From contig NZ_MZNT01000022.1 in the NCBI RefSeq assembly GCF_002042965.1, positions 1-64,000 of the forward strand: a DNA stretch of 64,000 bases, in the 5' to 3' direction. Under the pieces are notes generated by a model. It did not search any database and had not been told where the DNA came from. It saw only the letters and a program-made list of their open reading frames with translations. The position numbers were made by a program, and so were the translations under genes. Below, piece by piece: positions 54,167 to 64,000 of this stretch. Source of the DNA: Paenibacillus sp. 32352. Lineage in GTDB: Bacteria; Bacillota; Bacilli; Paenibacillales; NBRC-103111. How positions within the stretch are numbered: position 1 is the first letter of the stretch; every line of letters begins with the position of its first letter.

Positions 54167-54589
54167 TTATACCCGGTAAAAATCGCCTCTCCACTGGGTG
54201 ACTGCCTTCTTAATATCGGCTGGCGTTAGGCTCTTATTGACCGCCTGCTCACATAGCGCGGGGAACTGTTCGTCACCGGCAAAGCGCAGCGCTACGATTT
54301 GTCTGATGGTAAGACGCGGATTCAGCGGCTTGCCTGTCAGCAGATAATGGCGGAAGTTCTCTTCGCCGCGGATGATGCGGTCCTGCAGCTTCGCAGCATA
54401 GGTTCTGGTCAGGATAACGGTAACCAATAGACCAATCGAAGCGAGAACGGTAAGTACGGAAACCCAGGAGAACGAAGTAATGAGATACACCACGCTGCCG
54501 ATAAGGGTAATAAGGGCCAAGGGCGCGCCGATGAAGTGGAACAGCGGATGAACTCTTTTGTGATTATGGTAATTTTGCTCTTGCGGCAT
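54167..54589 (-). CDS. Membrane protein of the DUF6526 type
   Basis: A 140-residue protein with two transmembrane helices (about 20-38 and 42-60) near a His-rich N-terminus (NYHNHKRVHPLFHF). A cytosolic tail follows with LNPRLTIRQIVALRFAGDEQ and LTPADIKKAVTQWRGDFYRV. It resembles the DUF6526 family of Bacilli; the role is unknown. AAAGGAGA precedes the ATG. Confidence 0.75.
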   Translation of the reverse strand: MPQEQNYHNHKRVHPLFHFIGAPLALITLIGSVVYLITSFSWVSVLTVLASIGLLVTVILTRTYAAKLQDRIIRGEENFRHYLLTGKPLNPRLTIRQIVALRFAGDEQFPALCEQAVNKSLTPADIKKAVTQWRGDFYRV

Positions 54590-54903
54590 GAATAATCTCC
54601 TTTCTGTTTTTAAGAGAGTTTTGAATATTCTATTCTACTGCGGAGGGGATATTCCTGTCTCGGAAGAGGGAGTATCCTGAAGAAAATTGGATTAAGATAT
54701 TTTGACCTTATAGGTTTCAAAAATTTCGTGCCTGTTGTTCGCAAAGTACCTGTACCAGCTTCGAAGCCAGACTCCCTTTTGTGGGTCATGCATATAAGTT
54801 TTTTAGAAATTGCTGTCGAATTTAAGAGGTTAAGATCTTGTGATGTCGAATGAAAAAGGAAATATCGGATACAAAACGGGAAGGTTTCGGAGGGAGCGAC
54901 AGC
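54590..54903. other. Intergenic region between divergent genes
   Basis: No gene was recognised. A short GACTCCC/GGGTC hairpin lies near 54770. No cyclic-di-GMP riboswitch consensus was found ahead of the chemoreceptor. Confidence 0.35.
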
Positions 54904-56904
54904 ATGAGAAAAAGCAACCGTATCATTTCTTTAAAAACGAAATTCACAGTATTTTTATTGCTGTTAACGGCTATACCGGTAATCGTTGTGGCTGGAATTA
55001 TGATGACTTTGTATACGCAGGTGGTAAGAGCGGGTCTGGAGCATCAGCAGCAGGCAGTGGCTTCCGCGAATGCGGTTCAACTAAACTCCTTTCTTGACTG
55101 GAAGGCTAAGGCCATGGAAAGCATGGTCAATACATATCGCAAGGACTTTTTGGAAGGGGATAGAAAGAGGATATTAGAGCTTCTCCAGGGTATGAAGGCG
55201 ATGAGTCCGGATGTCAAATCCTTTACCTATGCCTCCGAATCAGGGAAGTCCTTCGATGATAAAGGAAATGAACTTGATCTGTCCGGTTTTAATAACTTCA
55301 AGCGGATCAGACAGGAAAAATCGTTAGGGATATCCGATATTTTGCCGGATGGCAATACGAAGGAAAATATTATTCTCATGGACTTTCCGCTGACAGGCAG
55401 CAACGGAGAATTACGCGGTCTTATTCAAGCGGTTGTGGCGCCGGGAAACATTCTGGAGGATTTGAACCGCAACAAAATTGGTACGACCAGCACAGCCTTT
55501 TTGCTTTCAAAAACCGGCAATTACCTTGCCCATCCATCCCAGGAACGAATCGGCAAGGAGCTTAAGAGCTTTGAGAACGAGTCAACCGCACAAGTATTCA
55601 ACGAGAACGTATTGAAGAATAAGTCGGGGGAAGTTCACTATTCCGGGACGGACGGAAAGCAGCAGGCAGCCTCCTTCGCTGAAGTGGAGTTAACCGGCTG
55701 GAGGGTAGTCGTCGCCAATGATGAAGCGGATCTCATGAGCGGAATTAAACAATCCAACACAACCGTGTTTATAGTGACCGTCATATGCCTGCTGGCAGTA
55801 GCCGTATTGGCTTACTTCGCAGCTTCCTATGTGCTTAAGCCCATCTTCCTCATGACGAAACTGATGAAAAGAGCGGCTGGCGGCGATCTGACGGATCGCT
55901 TGAATCCCAAAGGCCATGATGAACTGCAGCAGCTGATGCGCCATATGGATGAGATGATGGAGTCGTTCAAGTTTACATTGATGAAGCTTTCTGAGGCAGT
56001 ACAGCATACAGCAGCATCGTCAGAGCAGTTAACAGCTATCGCCTCCAGCTCCGTAAGCGCTTCACAAAGCACAGCAAGATCGGCTGAGGAGGTAACGCAT
56101 GGTGTTCAAACGCAATATGAGGGGTCAGCGCAGTCTGCATTGGCTATGGAAGAGATGGCGGCCGGCATCCAGAGAATAGCCGAATCCTCCGGCATCGTCA
56201 ATGAAAACGCCCAGCATGTAAGCAAACAAGTCGTACAGGGGTCAACGATCGTTCAAGAAGCGGTTCATCAGATTACAAATGTAAGTACTGCTGTACAAAG
56301 AACGGCCCAGACCGTACACACATTGGAAGCGAGATCGAATGAAATCAATCAGATTGTCAGCTATATCTCGGAGATCGCTAATCAAACGAATCTTTTGGCC
56401 CTGAACGCGTCGATTGAAGCGGCCAGAGCCGGTGAACACGGAAGAGGCTTCGCCGTAGTGGCAGGGGAAGTCAAAAAGCTGGCAGAGCAGACAACGCAAG
56501 CAACCGGATCGATTGCAGGGATGCTTCTCGAAATTCAGGCATCCACTTCCGAAACGTCCAAAGCTATTGCAGAAGGAATCATTGAGGTTCAAACGAGTGT
56601 CAGCCAGGTTGAAAAGGTGGGTGAGGTATTCGTCTCTGTTGTAAATGCTGTGGAAGGGGTCACGGCACAAATCGAAGAGGTCTCAGCAGCTACCGAGGAG
56701 CTGTCCGCCAGTACGCAGGAGGTTTCGGCGACCATGAATGAGATTGTCGGCATTGCCAAACACTCACTTGGAGAGATGCAGCAAATTACCAAGCGCGCTG
56801 CAGACCAGCATGAATCCATGGGCGAAATTTCGGCCGCCTCAGAGTCTTTAAGCACAATGGCAGCAGAGCTGCAGGAATTAGTGTTGAAATTTAAACTAGT
56901 CTAG
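54904..56904 (+). CDS. Methyl-accepting chemotaxis protein
   Basis: A 666-residue chemoreceptor. TM1 is at about 13-35, the extracellular dCache-like ligand domain at about 36-284, TM2 at about 285-307, then HAMP and a long cytoplasmic coiled coil. The signalling tip at about 480-526 is intact (SEIANQTNLLALNASIEAAR then GRGFAVVAGEVKKLAEQT). It should control CheA through CheW. ATG 54904 has GGAGGGAG upstream; an ATG at 54850 is less likely. No che genes are adjacent. Confidence 0.93.
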   Translation: MRKSNRIISLKTKFTVFLLLLTAIPVIVVAGIMMTLYTQVVRAGLEHQQQAVASANAVQLNSFLDWKAKAMESMVNTYRKDFLEGDRKRILELLQGMKAMSPDVKSFTYASESGKSFDDKGNELDLSGFNNFKRIRQEKSLGISDILPDGNTKENIILMDFPLTGSNGELRGLIQAVVAPGNILEDLNRNKIGTTSTAFLLSKTGNYLAHPSQERIGKELKSFENESTAQVFNENVLKNKSGEVHYSGTDGKQQAASFAEVELTGWRVVVANDEADLMSGIKQSNTTVFIVTVICLLAVAVLAYFAASYVLKPIFLMTKLMKRAAGGDLTDRLNPKGHDELQQLMRHMDEMMESFKFTLMKLSEAVQHTAASSEQLTAIASSSVSASQSTARSAEEVTHGVQTQYEGSAQSALAMEEMAAGIQRIAESSGIVNENAQHVSKQVVQGSTIVQEAVHQITNVSTAVQRTAQTVHTLEARSNEINQIVSYISEIANQTNLLALNASIEAARAGEHGRGFAVVAGEVKKLAEQTTQATGSIAGMLLEIQASTSETSKAIAEGIIEVQTSVSQVEKVGEVFVSVVNAVEGVTAQIEEVSAATEELSASTQEVSATMNEIVGIAKHSLGEMQQITKRAADQHESMGEISAASESLSTMAAELQELVLKFKLV

Positions 56905-56910
56905 AAAAGC

Positions 56911-56939
56911 AGGGGCAGGTCGTTGGGACCTGTCCTTTT
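56911..56939 (+). terminator. Terminator after the chemoreceptor
   Basis: GGGCAGGTC pairs with GACCTGTCC around GTTGG; TTTT follows. Confidence 0.8.
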
Positions 56940-57080
56940 GAATTTGGACAGATTTAACGTTTCCCGAGTCCAAGGGACCATAAGTAAAAAAGAAATTATA
57001 CAATCATATAAAAATATTAAACGTTAAAAGAACGGGCTAATCCTTATAATGAAACTATTACGGATAAAGGGGGATTAGTC

Positions 57081-60000
57081 ATGCTATGCAAGACGAAGAA
57101 AACGCTCGCTTCGTTCCTGTCATTATCGATGGTGTTCTCGATGGCGACGACAGGAATGACGGCCTATGCTAAGACTGCAGACTTAGCGGACTCCACAGTC
57201 AAAGTATCATTCTCGGATGTTTCCAATCATTGGGCGTCGAGAGAGATTGGCAGCTGGTCTCAGAAAGGCGTTATTAACGGCTATGAGGATGGGACGTTCA
57301 AGCCGGATGTGCCTATTTCGAGGGCGGAATTTGTCTCTGTAGTAAATCGGGTTTTCGCGTATTCAAGTGAATCGGCTCAAAGGTTTCCTGACGTAGCTTC
57401 CAGCGCCTGGTATGCAAAGGATCTATCCAGAGCCGCAGCTGCCGGAATCGTAGCTGGGGATGATAAGGGGAACTTCAATCCGGATGCTCAGATTAGCCGG
57501 CAGGAAGCGGCGGTGGTCCTTGCCCGGGCATTTGATTTGAAGGCGAAGGATCCAAAGGCGTCGGACCGTTTTTCCGATGCCGGGGCTATAGCGAGCTGGA
57601 GCAAGGAATATGTCAATGCATTGACAGAAGGCGGGTACGTCACTGGTCGCGAGAATGGCCGATTCGATCCGTTGGCCAGCATTACAAGAGCGGAATTCGT
57701 GAAGATGATGGACAGTGTGGCCGGCGAATTGAAGTCCGCAGCGGGGACTTATACCGGAGACGTGAGCTCGAATCTGGTTATTAACACCAAAGACGTAACC
57801 TTGAAAGACATGAATATCTCAGGCGATTTGTTTATTACTCCAGGTGTCGGAGAGGGCAATGTGTCCCTGGAGCATGTCACCGTCAAAGGCCGTACGGTCG
57901 TCCGGGGCGGAGGCGAGCACAGCATTGTCATTGATAATTCCAAGCTGGCAGGGACATTGCTCGTTCAGAAGTACGACGGCAAGGTTCGTATCCTTATGCA
58001 AGGAACATCGGAAATACCTTACGTAGAGCTGATTTCCGGGGCGATCTTGGAAACGGCAGATACAAATGGAAAAGGCTTCGGCACTGTTCAAGTAGTCGGT
58101 ACGAAGACGGCCGAACAGCCCGTTAAACTAAGTGGACAATTTAACCAGGTTGCCATTGAAGCTCCAGGAGTGACGGTACAGCTGACGAAGGGCTCCATCG
58201 ATACGATCGATGTGCAAGAGAAGGCGGTCGGCTCCAGCGTGAGGATGCTGGACGGAAATGTGGGCCAGCTTAACGTTTGGACAAAGGCACTGATTGAGCT
58301 TTTGGGTGGAAAAGTGACGGGTATCGGCATACAAAAATCGGCGGCTGGCACATCCGTACAAATGGCCTCAGGTTCGACCGTGACGAAATTCCAGATCGAT
58401 GCGCCGGTGGAAATTAAAGGACCGGGTAAAATTGAAACCGCTTTAATTAATGCGGATGACGTGAAAATAGAATCTAAACCAACTAACGTGGTCGTGGCAG
58501 ATGGGGTTAAGACGGATCTTAACACACCGGCAGCAGCAGGCGGTACCTCCTCACGGAGAAGCTCGGGCAATCCCATTCTCAGCAGGACGGCGGCAATGGT
58601 TGCGGAGAGCATTACCGCGATAACCCCTCCGTTGAAGGATGTCACTGCTCTGGCGCTGCCTACTGTACCGCCAGGGTTCGCTGTGGCGATCAAGACGTCA
58701 AGCAACCCGGGCGTAATTGCACTTGACGGATCGATTGTTCCGCCTAAGGAGGAGACAACAGTCCGTCTAGTATTGGAGGTCACAAGACTATTGGATAACA
58801 CGAAAGCTGACACGGCAAGCCTAGAGGTTGTCGTCCCTGCCAAAAGTGTAGTGCAGCAAACAGCAGCTGAAGTGGCAAAGTCGATAACCTCGATTGCCGC
58901 GCCACCGCAGGATGCTGCGGTACTGACGCTGCCGATCGTACCGCCGGGGTTCGCTGTTGCGGTCAAATCAACAAGTGACCCGAGCGTCATAGCTCTAGAC
59001 GGAACGATCGTGCCGCCGGCAGCCCAGACTACGGTAAATCTTGTACTGGAAGTAACGAGATTGTCCGACAACACGAAAGCCGACACGGCAAGCCTAGAGG
59101 TTGTCGTCCCTGCCAAAAGTATAGTGCAGCAAACAGCAGCCGATGTGGCAAAGTCGATAACCTCGATTGCCGCGCCACCGCAGGATGCTGCGGTACTGAC
59201 GCTGCCGACCGTACCGCCGGGGTTCGCTGTTGCGATCAAATCATCAAGTGACCCGAACGTCATAGCTCTTGATGGAACGGTCATGCCGCCGGCAGCTCAG
59301 ACTATGGTAAATCTCGTACTGGAAGTAACGAGATTGTCCGACAATACGAAAGCCGATACGGCAAGTTTGGAGGTTGTCGTCCCAGTGAAAAGCGCGCCGA
59401 CAGATATTCAACTAAAAGGAGGGGATTACAACTATATTAACGATATTACCGATGGCGTGATCCATATTACCTCCGGCAATACTTATATTTATACAGTGGA
59501 TACGGCTGAAGGGGCGGGTCTTACTACGCTGACAGTCAATACCGTAGAAGAATTGCTGAACCAAATCACCGCCAAGACCTCTGCCGCCCAATCCTACGCA
59601 GTCAAGGGAGCGAATGGTCAAGCCAAATCAATGACAGATCCTGTGGCACAAGGGGATGTGTTAACGGTAACCGCAGGCCAGGCAGCCCGCGACTACACGG
59701 TTAACTTCATCAAAGGCGCGTTAAGAGGAAAGATGGAGCTTGTCCAAAACACGATAACGGCCGATACGCCGTCCGATGTGGTGTTGAATTTTTTTGCAGG
59801 GATGAGAAGTCCGGCAACGGAGGTTGTGCTTAAGGTTCCGCAGGGAGTTGGAGTCACGATGGATAACACCTCCGTAAACGTGATCGGAAGAGGGAAAGTT
59901 AAGCTATCCGAGCTTGCAACGCAATCCATAGGCCGAACGGGAGCGGGATACCGGTTTCAGCAGGTGGGTACGGTGACCATTGATCATCAAGAGGACGGAA

Positions 60001-63000
60001 GCCAGGTTCTCAACTTCAAGGGGCTTGACTTTAGACCGGCCAACGGAGCGGATCTCGAAATTACATTCGAGGGCGTGAACTTGAAGCAGGGCGGCTATAC
60101 ATTTGAAGCCTCTTACACAACATCGGAGCCGGAAGTGTTAAAAAGCCCGACCGGTACGGTAAGCTTAACCGTGGTCAGCACCATCAGCAATTTTAACCGG
60201 GTATTGGATAAGAGTCTTACCTACAAAGAGACCAGCGATACGTATACGAAGGCCAAGTTCAGCTGGAGCGCGGCCAAACACGCTTCTTCCATTAAGCTGA
60301 TGCAATCGACGGATAAGGGAACTACATGGACCGAGAGCCCGTTTGCAGTCAATGCGCAAGGTGAAGAAGTGGAGGTAACGAACCTCACTCCGAATACCGA
60401 GTACTACTTCAAGCTTGCCGTTAACGGCGGAGAGAATACGGGAGACTCGAATATTGCCAAGTTTTATACCGGCAAATTCAATGCCAAGCTCATGGGAGCC
60501 AAGGGCGATGGCAAAGCGGACGATACCCAAGCCATTAACGATGCCATTATGTATTTGAATTCTTTAGGCGGAGGAACGCTGCTCTTTGAGAACGGCACGT
60601 TTAACGTGAGAACCGTTCATCTCCAAAGCAATGTGTACCTGTACATCCATAAGGATGCGACTATTGCGGCCTTGAAGGGCGGGGACGCTCCTGAGACCAC
60701 GTACTTCTCGGATAAAGGATACCGGTCCGGCACTTCTCCAACCGCAACAGGGCCGTACAAGGACCCTGAAAATTATTTGACCAAGCAGGATGTAGGGCAT
60801 CATTACTTTAGAAACAGCATGTTTTTCGGGGAACGGCTGGACAATATTAAAATCATCGGCAACGGCAAAATCACAGGCAACGGAAATCTGGTAACCGGTG
60901 ACGGCGTTATGGATAATGCTCCGGATAATCGCACGGATAAAATGGTGACCGTCAAGCTGTGCACGAACTTCGAGTTCGGCGGTTTGGATAACGGGCTGGA
61001 CCTTTGGTATGAAGAAACGAATAACCCTACGAAGGATGAGCCCTACTATATTCAAAGCATTAATCCTGACGGCACCAATGAAGTCAGACTAACGGATATC
61101 AGCAATATGCTCAGAGTCGATAGAGCAGGCCACTTTGCCATGCTGGCTACCGGTACGGATTATATCAATACGCATGACTTTTATTATGATAAAGGAAGCG
61201 GCGGCGGAGCTCGGGATGTGTTTGATTATATGCAATCCAGCTACGTAACGGCAAAAAATATTTATGCTAAAGGCACCTCCGATGACATTGTCAAGCCGGG
61301 CAGCGACTCTTCGCTAGGCTTTACCAGACCGGCAACGACGTTCTATGTTCGCAATATCATTGGCGACACCAACTGCAACCTGTTCCAAATCGGCAGTGAA
61401 ACCGTAGATGATATTAAAAACGTCTACGTGGACAATATTTATGTGCTCGCTGGCAATAAGGCCGGATTCTCCATATCCACTAACGACGGCGGTCATATTG
61501 AAAATATTTATTTGAACTACGGCATGACAGGTCCGGTGCATCATAAGTCCGAGATGAGACGTACGCGGGCACCGTTCTTTATCTCTATTTCCAATAGAGG
61601 ACGCGTGATCGGCGGCGATGCCAAACGAATGAAATTTATGGAGAACGGTGTTCAAAGAGACGAACTGCTGAGCACGAACGTCAATATCGGGCAGGTAAGG
61701 AACGTATTTATCAAGGATGTTAACATTGAAGAGGTTTATGGTGGAAGCCAATATGGCGATCCTTCCAAGCGCTGGGTTAAATATACGAACCAGAACAAGG
61801 CGACGCCGATCATTGCGGGCTACAAGGTGGGTGAAGGCGGACCGGTGCTGCCGGACGGGCGCAATATAGGCTACATTGAGAATCTGCATTTTGAGAATGT
61901 TACCCTTCTGGTGAAGGGCGGCAACAGCTTGGCCGATTCGGAGATCAGTCCTCCGGAGCTGGGCGTCGGCAAATATAACGTTGCTGATATTGGTGAACAA
62001 CCATCATACGGCTTCTGGGCAAGACATGTAGACGGGCTCACCTTGACCAATGTTACAACCAACTTTGAGAAAAATGATGACCGGTATGCCATCGTACTGG
62101 ATGACGTGAAAAATGCCGCCTTAGACCAGATGAAAATGGTAAGCGGCACAGGCAACCCGAATGTCATTCAATTGAAAAATGCAAGTAATATCTCAATTAC
62201 GAATTCTTCCTACTATAAGGATGTTTGGGGTAATAATCCGACGGCTCTTGCAGATGTAAACAGTGTAACAGTCTCGACTAAGCAAACCTATCCAAATACG
62301 AGGGTTCAGGATCCGCACAATACTTCGATCCAATTAAAGCTGGCGGGTCATCCAAATTTGACAAGCTTGGACAAAATAAATAATTCGATTACGGCAGCGC
62401 TGGGAACGACAGTGGCTGACATTGTGGCTCAAGTAGAATCGACGGACGAGACAACACAGACTTATGCAGTTGTTGACTCTTCGAACAAAGCTAAACCTTC
62501 CGGAATGCTGGAAACGGGAGATTTCCTCGTCGTAACTGCTCAAGACGGAACAACCGTGAAAAAATACAGTATTGTGGTTCCGCTCGAAATTACGGTTCGA
62601 GGCGAGACGCAGCTCAATTCAGTCAAAAAGAGCATTGCAGGCATTTCATTATCTACGTCTTCAACGAATGGGATCACTTATCTGCAAACCAATGCCGTAC
62701 CGGTTGGTGAGTGGATCGAATTCAGCATCCCTGTGCCAGCAGCAGGCACCTATCGTGTGTCCTACCAATACAAGACGAATACGGCGGGAAGGGCTACCGT
62801 TCAGGCTTATGTCAACGGCAATGCAGCCGGATCGCCGGTCAATCAGAATAGTGCGACAGCCAATGTGTTTACTCCGGCCGATCTTGGCCAAGTGACCTTT
62901 GGGGCTGCAGGCAGCTATCCGGTGCGATTCGTTGCCACCAGTACAGGGTCTATAGTTATCGATTACATCAAATTTGCCAAGGAATCTGAAGCAGGGCTAT

Positions 63001-64000
63001 CATCCAACACGAATATTCAGTTGGCGGCTAATCATCCTAATGTGACAGCCATTGATAATGACGCCATGATAGTTAAAGTTGCTTCTAACACAACCGTAGC
63101 GGATCTCAAGGCTCAAATCGTATCCTCCGACGGCTCGGTGCAGACTTATTCCGTCAATGATGCCGCCAGTGCCGAGAAGGTATCGGGGCTGCTGGCCGCA
63201 GGCGATACATTGGTTATAACGGCTATGGACGGAAAGACGCGTATGACCTATGCAATCCAAGCCGCTCAAGCAGCCGGCAGCAATACGAATATTGCGCTGA
63301 ACGCAGGCAGCACGACTATAGCTGCCATTCATAACACAGACCGCAGAATTGCAACCTCTGGGACCGCAACGCCGGTTGCTTCCATTCCAGGTCAGTTGAA
63401 ATCTACGGATGGAACCGCCCAAACCTATACCATTACGAATGCGGCGGGAGGAGCACCCAAAACTAACGTCATAAATGGGGATAGACTCATTGTAACGGCT
63501 GAGGACGGCACAACAGCTGCGTATGTTCTAACTATTAATGCTCTGCCTTCCAGCACGTATGTGCAGGCGAGGGCAGCAGGACATCCTCATGTATCAACGG
63601 TGTATAATTCGAGTCGGTCGGTTATTGCCAATGCGGGCATAACCGCAGCCCAGCTGCTGGCGGAGATAGAATCCTCAGACGGGCTGAACCAGACCTATTC
63701 CGTCACAGACGCCGTCTATACGGTCAAGACAGGCAGCACGCCTCTGGTTACGGGAGATCTCTTGAAAGTAACGTCCCAGGACGCGTCATCGAACGCCTAT
63801 TATAAGGTCCAAATAGTCGATGTGCTTTACGATATCGACCCGGCAGGCAGCTATACTACCTCTAACAATAACACCAAATCTACTGGCGCCGATGATACGG
63901 CCGGCAATCATGACCGCAACAGCGCATGGAATAGTACACATTTGCAGGTGAATTTTGGAGCTGCCAATCAATACATCGAGTTTACGATAAACGTTACGAC
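57081..64000 (+). CDS. Giant SLH-anchored protein with GH28/pectate-lyase-like domain (3' end outside window)
   Basis: The frame is open from ATG 57081 (AAAGGGGG upstream) to the window end, more than 2306 residues. A signal peptide (1-about 31) precedes three SLH domains (about 44-215: FSDVSNHWASREIGSW, FKPDVPISRAEFV, FDPLASITRAEFV), so the N-terminus binds the wall. A beta-rich region (about 225-480) follows, then a Ser/Arg linker, three 91-residue repeats (about 503-773) and an FN3-like domain near 1030-1130. The beta-helix starts at about 1136 (KLMGAKGDGKADDTQAIND, GNGKITGNG), as in GH28 polygalacturonases. Further on are a carbohydrate-binding-like domain (about 1836-1970) and at least four repeats of an IQLxAxxHPxV-type beta module. 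Likely role is degradation of plant pectin-like polymers at the cell surface. Catalytic Asp residues were not assigned. Confidence 0.85.
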   Translation, partial: MLCKTKKTLASFLSLSMVFSMATTGMTAYAKTADLADSTVKVSFSDVSNHWASREIGSWSQKGVINGYEDGTFKPDVPISRAEFVSVVNRVFAYSSESAQRFPDVASSAWYAKDLSRAAAAGIVAGDDKGNFNPDAQISRQEAAVVLARAFDLKAKDPKASDRFSDAGAIASWSKEYVNALTEGGYVTGRENGRFDPLASITRAEFVKMMDSVAGELKSAAGTYTGDVSSNLVINTKDVTLKDMNISGDLFITPGVGEGNVSLEHVTVKGRTVVRGGGEHSIVIDNSKLAGTLLVQKYDGKVRILMQGTSEIPYVELISGAILETADTNGKGFGTVQVVGTKTAEQPVKLSGQFNQVAIEAPGVTVQLTKGSIDTIDVQEKAVGSSVRMLDGNVGQLNVWTKALIELLGGKVTGIGIQKSAAGTSVQMASGSTVTKFQIDAPVEIKGPGKIETALINADDVKIESKPTNVVVADGVKTDLNTPAAAGGTSSRRSSGNPILSRTAAMVAESITAITPPLKDVTALALPTVPPGFAVAIKTSSNPGVIALDGSIVPPKEETTVRLVLEVTRLLDNTKADTASLEVVVPAKSVVQQTAAEVAKSITSIAAPPQDAAVLTLPIVPPGFAVAVKSTSDPSVIALDGTIVPPAAQTTVNLVLEVTRLSDNTKADTASLEVVVPAKSIVQQTAADVAKSITSIAAPPQDAAVLTLPTVPPGFAVAIKSSSDPNVIALDGTVMPPAAQTMVNLVLEVTRLSDNTKADTASLEVVVPVKSAPTDIQLKGGDYNYINDITDGVIHITSGNTYIYTVDTAEGAGLTTLTVNTVEELLNQITAKTSAAQSYAVKGANGQAKSMTDPVAQGDVLTVTAGQAARDYTVNFIKGALRGKMELVQNTITADTPSDVVLNFFAGMRSPATEVVLKVPQGVGVTMDNTSVNVIGRGKVKLSELATQSIGRTGAGYRFQQVGTVTIDHQEDGSQVLNFKGLDFRPANGADLEITFEGVNLKQGGYTFEASYTTSEPEVLKSPTGTVSLTVVSTISNFNRVLDKSLTYKETSDTYTKAKFSWSAAKHASSIKLMQSTDKGTTWTESPFAVNAQGEEVEVTNLTPNTEYYFKLAVNGGENTGDSNIAKFYTGKFNAKLMGAKGDGKADDTQAINDAIMYLNSLGGGTLLFENGTFNVRTVHLQSNVYLYIHKDATIAALKGGDAPETTYFSDKGYRSGTSPTATGPYKDPENYLTKQDVGHHYFRNSMFFGERLDNIKIIGNGKITGNGNLVTGDGVMDNAPDNRTDKMVTVKLCTNFEFGGLDNGLDLWYEETNNPTKDEPYYIQSINPDGTNEVRLTDISNMLRVDRAGHFAMLATGTDYINTHDFYYDKGSGGGARDVFDYMQSSYVTAKNIYAKGTSDDIVKPGSDSSLGFTRPATTFYVRNIIGDTNCNLFQIGSETVDDIKNVYVDNIYVLAGNKAGFSISTNDGGHIENIYLNYGMTGPVHHKSEMRRTRAPFFISISNRGRVIGGDAKRMKFMENGVQRDELLSTNVNIGQVRNVFIKDVNIEEVYGGSQYGDPSKRWVKYTNQNKATPIIAGYKVGEGGPVLPDGRNIGYIENLHFENVTLLVKGGNSLADSEISPPELGVGKYNVADIGEQPSYGFWARHVDGLTLTNVTTNFEKNDDRYAIVLDDVKNAALDQMKMVSGTGNPNVIQLKNASNISITNSSYYKDVWGNNPTALADVNSVTVSTKQTYPNTRVQDPHNTSIQLKLAGHPNLTSLDKINNSITAALGTTVADIVAQVESTDETTQTYAVVDSSNKAKPSGMLETGDFLVVTAQDGTTVKKYSIVVPLEITVRGETQLNSVKKSIAGISLSTSSTNGITYLQTNAVPVGEWIEFSIPVPAAGTYRVSYQYKTNTAGRATVQAYVNGNAAGSPVNQNSATANVFTPADLGQVTFGAAGSYPVRFVATSTGSIVIDYIKFAKESEAGLSSNTNIQLAANHPNVTAIDNDAMIVKVASNTTVADLKAQIVSSDGSVQTYSVNDAASAEKVSGLLAAGDTLVITAMDGKTRMTYAIQAAQAAGSNTNIALNAGSTTIAAIHNTDRRIATSGTATPVASIPGQLKSTDGTAQTYTITNAAGGAPKTNVINGDRLIVTAEDGTTAAYVLTINALPSSTYVQARAAGHPHVSTVYNSSRSVIANAGITAAQLLAEIESSDGLNQTYSVTDAVYTVKTGSTPLVTGDLLKVTSQDASSNAYYKVQIVDVLYDIDPAGSYTTSNNNTKSTGADDTAGNHDRNSAWNSTHLQVNFGAANQYIEFTINVT
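58588..59397 (+). repeat. Three tandem 273-bp repeats within the giant SLH gene
   Basis: Units begin near 58588, 58861 and 59134, with a period of 273 bp (91 residues, in frame). Each carries AKSITSI, PPGFAVA and ADTASLEVVVP. Units 2 and 3 are the most alike in DNA, so the array grew recently. Confidence 0.85.

Noticed and set aside
58088..59284. 398-codon open frame on the minus strand
   Set aside because: It lies inside the giant SLH gene, mirrors its tandem repeats, has no ribosome binding site and reads as low-complexity Thr/Val/Ala. It is a shadow of the plus-strand repeats.

Overview
The window looks like chromosome of a Gram-positive endospore former, most probably Paenibacillus or a close relative. 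The basis is an SspI-type spore protein, a YheC/YheD coat-type ATP-grasp protein, a CdaS-type diadenylate cyclase, several S-layer-homology (SLH) surface proteins, strong AGGAGG ribosome binding sites and many hairpin/T-run terminators. No rRNA, tRNA or CRISPR array was seen.

Layout. 0-9.9 kb is ordinary core: a YheC/D protein, a two-component system on the minus strand, a LacI regulator (apparent ATA start) heading a sugar-type operon of two Gfo/Idh/MocA oxidoreductases and a ThuA-like protein, then sspI, a Ktr-type potassium channel gating subunit and a 23S rRNA methyltransferase. 9.9-35.8 kb is a visibly AT-rich accessory block bracketed by two copies of an 86-bp palindromic repeat. It holds decayed transposase fragments (IS4-like, possibly IS110-like), very large secreted proteins, and an XRE regulator paired with a phage-type DNA-recognition protein. 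The secreted proteins are a subtilase fused to an RNase A-like toxin domain, a 2.2-kaa RCC1-repeat protein with a recent 1-kb duplication, an SLH-anchored subtilase, and an SLH/copper-amine-oxidase-N protein. Inside the block a second repeat pair (24.7 and 33.5 kb) with three ~20-bp iterons flanks the XRE to SLH segment.

34-50.7 kb is a run of small redox and stress modules, each with its own regulator: AKR/MerR, TetR/SDR (broken)/MFS, zinc alcohol dehydrogenase, CMD/AKR/cupin, TetR, HAD, MarR/MFS and CstR/rhodanese. Several have readable operators. 50.7-57 kb carries a TetR-controlled FAD monooxygenase with three tandem operators, cdaS and a chemoreceptor. From 57.1 kb to the window end runs one open frame (more than 2,306 residues) for a giant SLH-anchored protein with a GH28/pectate-lyase-like beta-helix.

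Most notable system: the gene at 11.5-16.5 kb combines signal peptide, I9 propeptide, S8 protease, FN3 and PPC domains, a hydrophobic pretoxin-like segment and a C-terminal RNase A-like toxin. It is followed at once by a small acidic ORF that fits an immunity protein. The three large secreted-protein genes of the block share an AATGTTGAAA promoter element, which suggests common control.
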